The notes beneath the pieces were generated by a model. The model saw nothing but the letters and a program-made list of their open reading frames with translations. It had not been told where the DNA came from and made no database searches. The translations under genes were made by a program, and so were the position numbers. This document shows, in pieces, positions 38,864 to 50,810 of a DNA stretch of 64,000 nt. Numbering within the stretch: the first letter of the stretch is position 1; every line of letters begins with the position of its first letter. The stretch covers positions 12,419,658 to 12,483,657 of the forward strand of contig JAPTHN010000018.1 in the NCBI GenBank assembly GCA_026936325.1. Reading direction: 5' to 3'. Source of the DNA: Platynereis dumerilii (Eukaryota; Annelida; Polychaeta; Phyllodocida; Nereididae).

Positions 38864-40764
38864 ACTAGATGTCGATAACCGCTAGCGGTAATAAAACTTC
38901 ACCTAGCAGTTGCTGAAAAAAGTCTAAATATGTAAAGGTATATAAACAAGTATATAAACAGGTATATAAACTAGTATATAAACAAGTACATAGACAAGTA
39001 TATAAACAAGCATATAAGCAAGAATGGAAATAGCATATAAGCAAGAATGTAAAATACTATATAAAATAGTACTTAAAACAATTTACCATATTTTTTTAAA
39101 GGTATATTACACATGTTTTTGGTAAGGTGAAGAAACTGCTTGTATCATTCATGTAACTTTATTAGAATCAGAGATAGAAATAAGGGTAAAAATATTAAAT
39201 TTCACCAAAAAATTGACTCTGAAAATATCAAGTTTTGAACTTCAATTTGCTCCCAAAGGCTAATGGTTTGAAGGAGAGACTTGAAATTGCACACACTACT
39301 GTAAATGTCTTCGGACTATATCTCCAAATATTATCAAATTTTTTGAAGACTGACTTCTTTGTCAAAAAAATGTAAAATGATGAAATCATGACTGGAAACA
39401 TGAATTTTTCAGGGTCCGGCGATCTTTTTAACTAGCAGAGATACGTTAAAATGTATGAAGATGAATACTAGAGAAGCATCTGGGCTTTCCGAATATGCTT
39501 TCAGTTTTTCTATAGCTTAATTAGAACCGGAGATACAGACCATCAAAGTTCGGGTACAAATGCGAAATTGGAAAATGAGAGGGTCAATTTTGCAGTAGTT
39601 TTTTGACCTTGTGACATTTATTGTGCAATGTAGGTCAATCCGATGGACTTGAAATTTAATATATTTCTTCTAGGGTATTGTAAAAGTAACCTGTGAAAAG
39701 ATTGTAAAAATCCCTTTATTATTTCCTACTTCAAAACAATATAATATGTCAAATATACAATTTTTTCAAATGTTTGACCTTGATTTTGACCTTGAAAATA
39801 CCTCCAAAGGTCAAAATCTATATTTTCTCCAGATTGGCAGTGTGTGACTTAGGGGGGGTCATTTAATTGTTTGAACTATATAGGATCAATATTTACCTCT
39901 CCATATGGCAAAAATAGGCAAATTTTACATGTCGCGCAATATGCAATATTTGGAATTTTTTTATAAATCAGCATGAAGAGATAGATCAATTCCGATTGCA
40001 GGCTTTAAACAGTCCAGCTACTGGTTATTATGAATTATAAAATGAACCCAATATGTTGAAAAAAACATAATTGTTGGAATTTTTGAAAATCCAGTGAATT
40101 TAAGCTTAAATGGGTCAAATGACCTTGAAAATTGGGTCAAGGTCAAATTTTAAGGTGGCTATGGTGGTTTTATGGGTACATTTGGGGGGTTGGCAATACA
40201 TTTTAATGGCCTAAAATCGATATTTCAGTGTCAAGTAATCAAGGTCGCCAGTTTTGACGACGCGGTTGATACTAAAAATCGCATAACTCAATAACCAAGC
40301 ATGATATCATCATAAAAAAAAGCGCTTCATCTGCGTCACTCATTTACCGCAACAATTGGCTAGAATTCTATAAATCAGGAAGTTGCTGATATAGAGATCT
40401 CGCGTAACAACCTCTGAGAGTGAAAATGGACCTGTATGACGTTGACCTTGACCTACATTCTTGAAATTAGGTCAGTTTATGTAGTATAAGTTTATTATAC
40501 ATACTTTATTTGGAAATTGTAATTCATCAGTAATTACATGAGTAATGGTCAATTGAAATATTGAAAAAATGGACTTTAAAAGGGTCTATGACCTTGAAAA
40601 ATAGGTCAAGGTCATTTATCTTGAAATTGTATTCTTAGATTATTGTAGGGTATGTACATGAATTATTTGAAAATTATTTGAGAAAATTTTTCGGAAAGAA
40701 AAATAATAAAAAAAAAAAATAACACCGAAAATAAGAAACTTCACCTATGGTATAGGTGAAGTTT
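38864..40764 (+). mobile_element. E13: complete array element, sister of E12
   Basis: Nearly the same sequence as E12 from start tag to 3' hairpin (40736-40764). The main difference is an internal loss of about 100 bp after 39120, which removed the start of the first module, so only the module near 39410 is whole. This is a tandem duplication, or a second insertion of the same source, and is recent. Confidence 0.76.
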
Positions 40765-40765
40765 A

Positions 40766-43700
40766 ACTAGAAATCGGGTAACCGCGATGCGGTGACAAAA
40801 CTTCACCTTTCATAGTAATTATTGGCAATGAAATGAAAGTGAGAAAACACGGAAATGATATTGGAAATGATATTGGAAATGATATTGGAACTGACATTGG
40901 AAATAACATTGGACATGAACTTGAACATGAACTTGAACATGAACATGAACTTGAACATGAACTTGAACATGAACCTGAACTTGAACATGAACTTGAACAT
41001 GAACTTGAACATGAACTTGAACATGAACTTAAACATGAATGCATTTGCACACGTCTTGCGCATGTAATATGCAATATCACACAAAATATCACTTCAAATA
41101 TTATGAAGTATCACATGCAAAGTTACATGCAATGTATTAAACATACAATATCACTTGCTATATCATGCTAAATCATATCACATGCAATATCAATTTATTA
41201 CCTGTAATTTTGCATGTCAATTAAAATGTACATAGTGTGCACAGATATTTGAAAGTACATATAAACTATCTGTCCATGGACTAGTCGTGATGTTACATAT
41301 AGTCAGCAGACCGATAAACCCTGCAATAAACCCTTACTGAAACATTTCAATCGGTTTGTGGCCATACGCTGACTGATGCACTGACTGATACACTGACTGA
41401 TACACTGACTGACTCAAAAATATTCTGAGGGACAGGGGATCTTTTAAACCGCCAGAGTTACAAGAAAAAATTCAGAGAATGAAAACAAGAGGAGGATTTG
41501 AGCTTCATGAATATATATATAGAGAATAACATGGACATGGACAGTGCATGGACAGTACATTGACCTGTACATTGACCTGTACATGAACAAGTACATCAAC
41601 CAGTTACATCAACCAGTTACATCAACCAGTTACATCAACCAGTTACATCAACAAGTTACATCAACCAGTTACATCAACCAGTTACATCAACCAGTTGCAT
41701 CAATTAGAGTTACTGCTGATTGAAACTGGCACCGTTCTCATATTGGAATCTTAGGAATTTCTTAGCTAAAGTACTTCTAGTCCTGAAAACATTTGGAAAT
41801 GACTGCAATTTCTGAAAACATACAATTTTCAGGGTCCGGCGATCTCTTTATCCATCCATGATACAAGAAAATGTTCAAATATAAAAGCTAGAGCAGAATT
41901 TTGGCTTTCCAAATCTATTTTCAGATTCTCTGTTACTTTATCAGAACCGGAGATACGACTGATTAAAATAATGGTACAATTCAGAAATATTGACTTCAGA
42001 AAAAAAAAAAAAAATGTATTTTTTAACTTAAAATTACTCTATCTAGAACCAAAACGGTTCATTGGAAACATATACAACTTGCCAGTTTTATGTAAACGAA
42101 AGATGAAAATATACTCAGACAGCTTCATTGAAATAAAATGATAATTTCCTTGTCAAAACGATGATAAATTGTGAAAATTTGACAAAAAACATGAATTTTT
42201 CAGGACCCAGCGATCTTTTTAACCATCAGAGCTTCGACAAAATGTGTAAATATGCCAGCTAGATCTGAAATGGGGCTTTCTGAATCTGTTGTCAGATTTT
42301 CTGTAACTCAAATAGGACCCGAGATACAGCGGATTGAAATGATGATACAATTCAGAAATATGGCCTTTAAGAAATTCCTGAAAATATGCAGTTTTAACTT
42401 GAAATCACTCTAGAACCAAAACGGTTCAATGGAAATATATATGACTTGGCAGGATTATGTAAATAGAAGTTAGAAATATGTCTAGACAGGTTCATCACAA
42501 TAGGATGATTTCTTCCTTGTCAAAAAATTGATAAACTGAGAAAATTTGACAAAAAACATGAAATTTTTAGGGTCCGGCGATCTTTTAAACCGTTAGAGCT
42601 ACGACAAAATGTTCAATATATTGAAACTAGAGGAGAATTTGGGCTTTCCAAATCTATTTTCAGATTCTCTGTAACTTAATTAGACCCGGAGCTACAGCCG
42701 ATTGAAATAATGCTATAATTGCGAAATGTGAAAAAATGTTGTAAATTTTTCCTTCATTTTTTGACCTTATGACCTTTACGGGGTGACGTAGGTCTGTCCG
42801 AGGACCTTGAAAATTTACACGATGCCTCTAGGCTATTGTAGCAAGTATGTCTGGCATTTATGTAACAATATCTTGATTCCTTGTCCGGGAAAAAAAATCA
42901 CATGTCAAGAACGTACTATTTTTCGTCATATTTGACCTTAAAGTTGACACTGAAAATAATTTTCTAGGTCAAAACCAATATCATTTTCAGAATCAGGATG
43001 TGAAAATGGGGGGATCAATTAATTATTGTAACTCTCTCGGATCGATATTTCCATGTCAAAAAGACGATAATTTGTCATTTTTCAACATTCTCCGGTTTGC
43101 GATATTTGGAATTTTGTAGTAAATTAAGGTAAAATGTTAGAGGACTTAGGATTGCATATTCTGAATCAGCATAGTTTTGTCTGTTTAGAGAAAAAAAATT
43201 AAAGTGATATCATGAAAAAAACATGGTTTTCAGAATTTTTGAAAATAAGCACTTTTCACACTTTGAAGAGCCAAATGACCTTGAAAAATGAGGTCAAGGT
43301 CAAATTTAAAGGTGGATATGGGGGTTTTAGGGGCTACTTTGGGGGGGTTCACTATACATTATTATGGCCTAAAATCGATATTTCAAGGTGAGATACCCAA
43401 GGTCACCTGTTTTGACGACGCGGTCAATCTTTAAAATTACGTAACTCAAAAACTAAGCATGGGATCATCACAAAAGTGAGTCACTGCAATGCGTATGTCA
43501 TTTAGGCAACTTTTGGTGTCATGCATGTAACTCTATGACTTGCGGATTCTGACTTCCCGTGCCGACACCTGTGGGAGTGAAATGGCACCTGTACAATATT
43601 GACCTTGACCTACTTTCTTGAAATTGGGTCAGATTGTGTAATTTACATGTGAGACATGTAATTTAGATGGAAAATGAAATTTGCCGGTAATTTTGTGAGA

Positions 43701-43872
43701 TATGATTACTTAAAGTAAACAAAAAAACTGACTTTGAAGTGACCTGTGACCTTGAAAAATAAGTCAAGGTCATTCCGATTTTGTCAGTGTAATATGGTCA
43801 TGTAACACTCCGTATGTGATTTTTTTGAGATTTTTTTGAAGAAATTTTTGTCTGGAAAAATAATAAATAATA
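40766..43872 (+). mobile_element. E14: array element body, tag AAACTTCACC
   Basis: The same subfamily as E4 and E5 (start ACTAGAAATCGGG). Minisatellites are GAACTTGAACAT (about 40910-41035), ACTGATACACTG (about 41370-41415) and 13-bp CATCAACCAGTTA (about 41585-41705). Modules lie near 41430 (weak), 41827, 42200 and 42570. The body ends in AATAATAAATAATA, where E15 begins. Its tail is read at 46162-46211, after E15's hairpins. Confidence 0.66.
40910..41035. repeat. 12-bp minisatellite of E14
   Basis: About ten copies of GAACTTGAACAT. The NMNLNM and EHELEH readings are artefacts. Confidence 0.95.
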
Positions 43873-46039
43873 ACTAGATGGCTATAACTGACCATGGTCA
43901 GTGATAAAGAATTTACCAATATATTTATTATTTAAAGGTATATTGTATATGTTTATGTGTGACTATTTTGTGAATGCTCATGCCTAATTTAGTTTATTTA
44001 GTTTAATTTATTTAGTTCAGTTTAGCTTATTTAGTTTAATTAATTTAGTTTAGTTTATTTAGTATGGTTTACTCGGTTTGGTTTATTTAGTTAATACATT
44101 TAATTTTGTTTTATTGACCACTTGACAAGAAAAAAACAAATATGAACATTCAAGTACTTAGCATCATAGATATAGTAAGATCAGTATAATATATCACATT
44201 AACACAATAGGTCCATGCAACTTTTATACTGATTTTGTATTTCTTCACTGCATAATTGACTTCTTTTAGCTCAGGGCACTAATTTGGTTATAATAGGTAA
44301 AGTTGAATTTTTCATGGTTGACCGATCTTTTTAACTATTGATGTTACACCAAAATGAACATTAAATAAAATAAAGAGGAGAATCTGAGGTATTCAGAACT
44401 GCTTTCATCATTCCTATACCTTAATTATAACAGGAGATAGAGCCAATTGAAATAATGACAAAAATGTAAAATATCACCGAAAAATTGACTCTGAAAATGT
44501 CAAGTTTTGAACATTATTTTAATCTCAAAGGCAAACGGTTTACAGTAGAGACTTGAAATTGCACACACTACTGTAAATGTGTTAGGATTACATGTCCAAG
44601 GAGTATTGAATTTTTTGAAGATTGCTTTGTTTGTCAAAATAAAGTTAAATTGTAAAATCATAACCCAAAACATGAATTTTTCAGGGTCCGGCGATCTTTT
44701 TAACTAGTAGAGATACATTAAAATGCATAGAAAACAAATACTAGAGGCGATTATGGCCTTTCCGAATATGGCTTCAGTTTATCTATAGCTTAATTAGAAC
44801 CGGAGATACAGGCCGTCAAAGTTTGGGTACAAGTGTGAACTTGGAAAATGAGCAGGTCAATTTAGCTGTCATTTTTTGACCTTCTGACCTTTATTATGCA
44901 ATGTACATCAATCCGAGGAACTTAAAACTTTGCGAGGGTCCTCTAGGGTACTGTGGTACCAAATGCCGAAGAGATTGTGGAAATTCCTCAATTATTTCCT
45001 AGTTAAAAAAATTAGGTATCTCAAATATCCAATTTTGCCAAATATTTGACCTTGAGTTTGACCTTGAAAATACCTTTCTAGGTCAAAACCAATATTTTTT
45101 CCTGATTGGCAATGTGTGACAAAGGGGGGGTCATTTTATTATTTGAACTGTGTAGGATCAATATTTATTGCTCAAGCGGGCGAAAATAGGCTGATTTTTC
45201 ATGTCGCGCGGTATGCAATATTTGGAATTTTTTAATAAATCAGCATGAAGAGATAGATCAATTCCGACTTCAGGGTTTAAACAATCCAGCTGCTGGCTAT
45301 AAGAATCTATAATATGATCCCGATATCTTTGAAAAAACATAATTGTTGGAATTTTTGAAAATGTAGTGAATTGAAACTTTGAAGAGTCATATGACCTTGA
45401 AAAATGAGGTCAAGGTCAAATTTTAAGATTGGTATGAGGTGTAAATGGGTATATTTGGGGGGGTTCATTATACATTTGCATTACCTAAAATGACTCCTTC
45501 ATGGATTTTGAACTCATGCACCTCAAATTTAGCAAATTCAACATACCAAAATGGCCGCCATTCCATAAATAGTTGCAATATCAAAATTAAAAATATGTCT
45601 TACCATGTCCCATACCATAGAGCAACTTTTCGCCCCATCAGCATGCTGCTATCATTTATGGTTTTTGCCGAACTCGAAACAATTCGAAAATGACCTAAAT
45701 ATGCAATGTGGAATGTTCCGCTTGAGTGATTTCGACTATTTTTTCGCCAAAGTATAGAATTTTATTGTTTATGAACAGAAACTAAAGCAAATTACTCTAG
45801 TTTAATAGTTTATTCAGATATAGTATATCGAAATATACTAAAATTCACACTAAAAAGGTCCTATATATGTTAAAAATAAAAATTCAAACTCAGGACCGGA
45901 ATACAGTAGTCTACAAGTATACAGGTACATTCACAAAAATAATCAAGAAAATCTAAACAACTTTTTCGGAAATAATAATAATAATAATAAGAATAATAGC
46001 AAAAACAATAAGAATTTACCATAGGTATGGTAAATTCTT
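43873..46039 (+). mobile_element. E15: complete array element, tag AAGAATTTACC
   Basis: Sister of E9: the same CTGACCATGGTCAG 5' hairpin and TTTAGTTTATTTAG minisatellite (about 43985-44110), with modules near 44310 and 44683. Its 3' hairpin is 46010-46039 (13-bp arms). Three further copies of that hairpin follow at once. Confidence 0.74.
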
Positions 46040-46211
46040 AATTACCATAGGTATGGTAAATTCTTAATAATAGCAAAAACAATAAGAATTTACCATAGGT
46101 ATGGTAAATTCTTAATAATAGCAAAAACAATAAGAATTTACCATAGGTATGGTAAATTCATAAAAATACTTACGAAAATAAGAAACTTCACCTATGGTAT
46201 AGGTGAAGTTT
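46010..46211 (+). other. stack of five 3' hairpins
   Basis: Four hairpins with AATTTACCAT arms and the identical centre CCATAGGTATGG (46010-46039, about 46040-46065, 46084-46113, 46132-46161) are followed by one with AAACTTCACCTAT arms (46183-46211). The two middle spacers AATAATAGCAAAAACAAT are identical, pointing to local amplification of E15's end. The last hairpin has E14's tag. Confidence 0.85.
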
Positions 46212-46218
46212 AATAATA

Positions 46219-49012
46219 ACTAGAAATCGGGTAACCGCGATGCGGTGACAAAACTTCACCAATCATATAATTATTGGCAGTGAAATTAATGTGAGAAAAC
46301 ACAGAAATGATATTGGAAATGACATTGGACATGAACTTGAACATGAACATGAACTCGCAAATGAACTCGCACATCTACTTGCACATAAACTTGTACATAA
46401 ACTTGTACATGCAATTGCATGCGTCTTGCACATGTTACATAACATGCAATATCACTGTTATCACACACAATATCACATGTAATATTATGCAATATCAAAT
46501 GTAAAGTCACATGTAATGTATTAAACATACAATATCACTTGCAATATCATGCAAAATCATATCACATGTAATATTAATTTATCACCTGTAATTTTGCATG
46601 TTACTTAGAGTGTACATAGTGTGCACAGATATATGGAAGTACTTATAAACTGTCTGTCCGTGGACTAGTTGTGATGTGACAGATAGTCAGCAGACAGATA
46701 AACCCTTACTGTAACATGTCAATAGGTTTGTGGCCATACACTGACTGATACACTGACTGATACACTGACTGATACACTGACTGAAAACATGTGATTTTGA
46801 GGGTTGGGCGTTCTTTTAAACCATCAGAGTTACAAGAAAACATTCAGAGAATGAAAACTAGAGGAAAATTTGAGCTTGCCGAATATCATATACAGAAAAT
46901 AACATGGACCAGTACATGGACCAGTACATGGACCAGTACATGGGCCAGTACATGGACCAGTACATGGACCAGTACACGGACCAGTACATCGACCAGTACA
47001 TGGGCCAGTACATGGACCAGTACATGGACCAGTACATGGACCAGTACATTGAACAGTCCAATGACCAGTCCAATGACCAGTCCAATGACCAGTCCAATGA
47101 CCAGTCCAATGACCAGTCCAATGTCCAGCGCATTGACCATGCATCAACCAGTACATCAACCAGTGCATCAATCGGAACATCAATCAGTAAATCAACAGTA
47201 CATCAACCTTGGAATTTTAGGAATGCGTTGGCTAAGATACTTCTAGTCCTGAAAACATCGAAATGACTGCAATTTCTGAAAACATACATTTTTCAGGGTC
47301 CGGCGATCTTTTTAACCGTCAGTGATACAAGAAATTGTTCAAATATAGAAACTAGAGGAGAATTTGTGCTTTCCAAATCTATTTTCAGATTCTCCGTACC
47401 TTTATTAGGACTGGAGATAAGGCCGATTGAAATTATGGTACAATTCAGAAATGTGGACTTCAGAAATTTCTGAAAAAATTTAGTTTTTCATTTAAAATTA
47501 CTCTAGAACCCAAACGGTTCAATGGAAACATATATAACTTTGCAGGATTATGTGAACAAAAGATGAGAGTGTGCATAAAATAGCTTCATTGAAATAAAAT
47601 GATTATTTCCTTGTCAAAATGATGATAAATTATGAAAATTTGACAAAAAACATGAAATTTTCAGGGTCCGGCGATCTTTTAAGCCGTCAGAGCTACGACA
47701 AAATGTTCATAAAACGAAAACTAGAAGAGAATTTGGCCTTTCCAAATCTGTTTTCAGATTCTCTGTAACGTAATTAGGACCGGAGCTACAGCCGATCGAA
47801 ATAACGCAATCATTGAGAAATATGAAAAAATATCGTAAATTTTTCCCTAATTTTTTTACCTTGTTACCTTTATGGTCTAACGTAGGTTAACCCAAGGACC
47901 TTGAAAATTTATAAGATGCCTCTAAACTATTGTAGCAAGTATGTGTGACATTTTTGTAACAATATTTTGATTCCTTGCCTGCGTAAAAAAATCAAATGTC
48001 AAAAAAGTAAAATTTTTCATCATGTTTGACCTTGAATTTGACCTTGAAAATAAGTTTCTAGGTCAAAATCAATATGATTTTCAGAATCAAGATGTGAAAA
48101 TGGGGGGATCAATTAATTATTGTAACTCTCTCGGATCGATATTTCCATGTCAAAAACGCGATAATTTGTCGTTTTTTAACATTCTCCGGTTTGCGATATT
48201 TGGAATTTTGTAGAAAATTAAGGTAATAAGTTAGAGGATTTTGGGTTGCATATTCTAAATGCACATATTTTTGTCTGTCTAAAGATAATATATCATGGTG
48301 ATATCATGAAAAAAACATAATTTTCAGAATTTTTGAAAATAAGCACTTTTTGCACTTTGAAGAGCCAAATGACCTTGAAAAATGAGGTCAAGGTCAAATT
48401 TTAAGTTGGATATGGGGGTTTTAGGGGTATCTTTGGGGGGGTTCACTATACATTGTTATGGCCTAAAATCGATATTTCAAGGTGAGATACCCAAGGTCAC
48501 CTGTTTTGATGACGCGGTCAATCTTTAAAATTACGTAACTCAAAAACTAAGCATGGGATCATAACAAAAATGAGTCACTGCAATGCGTATGTCATTTGGG
48601 CAACTTTCGGTGTCATGCATGTAACTCTACGACTTGCGGATTCTGACTTCCCGTGCCGACACCTCTGGGAGTGAAATGGCACCTCTACAATAATGACCTT
48701 GACCTACTTTCTTGAAATTGGGTCAGATTATGTAATTTACATGTATCACATCTCATTTAAATGGAAAATGAAATTTGCTTGTAATTTTTAGTGATATCAC
48801 TATTTAAAGTAAATGAAAAAACTGACTTTGAAGTGGCCTGTGACCTTGAAAAATAGGTCAAGGTCATTCCGATTTTGTCAGTGTAATATGGTCATGTAAC
48901 ACTCCATATGTGATTTTTTTGAGATTTTTTTGAAGAAATTTTTGTCCGGAAAAATAATAAATAATAATACTTACGAAAATAAGAAACTTCACCTATGTAA
49001 TAGGTGAAGTTT
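46219..49012 (+). mobile_element. E16: complete array element, tag AAACTTCACC
   Basis: The same subfamily as E4. Minisatellites: GAACTTGAACAT-like (about 46315-46420), ACTGATACACTG (about 46738-46785), ATGGACCAGTAC (about 46900-47050) and AATGACCAGTCC (about 47050-47125). Modules lie near 46795 (weak), 47290 and 47660. The 3' hairpin is 48984-49012 (loop GTA). Confidence 0.74.
46900..47165. repeat. 12-bp minisatellites of E16
   Basis: About 12 copies of ATGGACCAGTAC pass abruptly into six copies of AATGACCAGTCC and then CATCAACCAGTA. All keep the 12-bp period and the ACCAGT core. Confidence 0.95.
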
Positions 49013-49124
49013 AATAATAATAAGAATAATACCAAAAACAATAAGAATTTACCATGTAATGGTAAATTCTTAATAAAAATATTTACGAAAACAAGAAACT
49101 TCACCTATGTAATAGGTGAAGTTT
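48984..49124 (+). other. stack of three 3' hairpins
   Basis: Hairpins with AAACTTCACCTAT (48984-49012), AAGAATTTACCAT (49043-49071) and AAACTTCACCTAT (49096-49124) arms, separated by AAT repeats and TACGAAAACAAG-like linkers. The first belongs to E16. The other two have no start close by and would close outer elements. Confidence 0.8.
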
Positions 49125-49125
49125 A

Positions 49126-50691
49126 ACTAGCAGTCAACCTTTGAAAAGGTAGAGAATGATTCGACATGGAATACGTGGGCTTGCAGGCAAAAGATTGAAC
49201 AATTCATATGAAAAATCAATGGAAACACATAACCAAATATACCATTGAAAACACAAAAACTGCTCAAAATACTTGTTCAACCCTTTTGGCATTGATTCTG
49301 AGGGTAAATTACCCCGTGACATCAAAGTCAAACTTGAATTATGTCCCCACGTCAAGATACTAAACCTGTGCAAAATTTGAAGAAAATCGTCCAAGTCAAT
49401 CAAAAGTTATGAATATTTACCCCTTTTTGGGGGTAATTACCTAAAAACGGCAATTTTAACCCAAAAACATCAATGGTGTGAAGTAGAGTCCCAACCGATG
49501 CCTGTTATACCATTGCAAAGATAAGAACTGCTCAAAACACATATTCACCCCTTTCGATCCGGAATATGGGGGTAAATAACCCCATGACATCCATATCGTA
49601 CTTGCATTATGCCCCCATGTCAAGATACTAAACCTGTGCAAAATTTGAAGAAAATCGTCCAAGTCAATCAAAAGTTATGAATATTTACCCCTTTTTGGGG
49701 GTAATTACCTAAAAACGGCAATTTTAACACAAAAACATCAATGGTGTGAAGTAAAGTCCCAACCGACGCCTGTTATATCATTGCAAAGATAAGAACTGCT
49801 CAAAACACATATTCGCCCCTTTCGATCCTGAATATGGGGGTAAATTAACCCATGACATCAAAATCATACTTGCATTATGTGCCCATGTCAAGATACTAAA
49901 CCTGTGCAAAACTTGAAGGAAATCGTCCAAGTCAGTCAAAAGATATGAATATTGACCCCTTTTTTTTTTTTTTTACCTAAAAATGGCAATTTTAACCAAA
50001 AAACATCAATGGTGTGAAGTAAAGTCCCAACCGATGCCAATTGTACCATTGGAAAGACAAGAACTGCTCAAAAAACATATTCACCCCTTTCGATCTTGAA
50101 TATGGGGGTAAATTACCCCATTACATCAAAATCGTACTTGCATTATGTGCCCATGTCAAGATACTAAACCTGTGCAAAACTTGAAGGAAATCGTCCAAGT
50201 CAGTCAAAAGATATGAATATTGACCCCTTTTTGGGGGGATTTACCTAAAAATGGCAATGAGCAGTCAGGCTATCAATTACAGCAAAAACTGAGCCTCTAG
50301 CCATTATAGTTTTCTCTGAAAACATGAGCAACTGGTTTTTGTCAAAAGGGGGTAAATACCCCTTTACCCTCATCTCCCAATAAACGATATAGGCCAAAAT
50401 TGTAGCAACACATGTTTATATAAAGGTTCCTAAGTCCTAATTTTCTAACAATGATATTAAAAGAGATAATCCTCTTTGAAATTTTGGAAAATTTGACTTT
50501 GAGATGACCTGTGACCTTGAGTTCAAGGTCAAGGTCAACCATTTTCACAAAAAATGAAAGTACTTACCAAGGACTACCTATGTACAAAATTTCAAGTCTC
50601 TAGCACAAAAACTAACTGGCAAAAAGTGGCCAAATAATAATAATAATAATATCAAAGAGTTCAAAATGATTCTCCATATATGTCGAATCAT
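49126..50691 (+). mobile_element. E17: divergent array element, tag ATGATTCGACAT
   Basis: Starts ACTAG like the rest, with a different hairpin ACCTTT-GA-AAAGGT (49137-49150) and a unique 12-nt tag (49156-49167). The 3' hairpin 50666-50691 has the right arm ATGTCGAATCAT, the exact reverse complement of the tag, while its left arm has two mismatches. The interior is not the usual minisatellite plus module but four 268-bp repeats. Near the 3' end it keeps the GACCTTGAGTTCAAGGTCA box and (AAT)n. Confidence 0.75.
49190..50260. repeat. four 268-bp tandem repeats in E17
   Basis: CAAGATACTAAACCTGTGC occurs at 49353, 49621, 49889 and 50157, exactly 268 bp apart. Each unit contains a TACCCCTTTTTGGGGGTAA-like palindrome, decayed to poly-T in the third unit. 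Confidence 0.95.
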
Positions 50692-50809
50692 AATAATAAA
50701 AATACTTACGAAAACAAGAAACTTCACCTATGTAATAGGTGAAGTTTAATAATAATAATAAAAATAATTACGAAAACAAGAAACTTCACCTATGTAATAG
50801 GTGAAGTTT
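50666..50809 (+). other. stack of three 3' hairpins (E17 and two orphans)
   Basis: E17's own hairpin (50666-50691) is followed by two AAACTTCACCTAT hairpins with loop GTA (50719-50747 and 50781-50809), each behind AATAAT repeats and an ACGAAAACAAG linker. The last two would close outer elements with the CTTCACC tag. Confidence 0.8.
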
Positions 50810-50810
50810 A

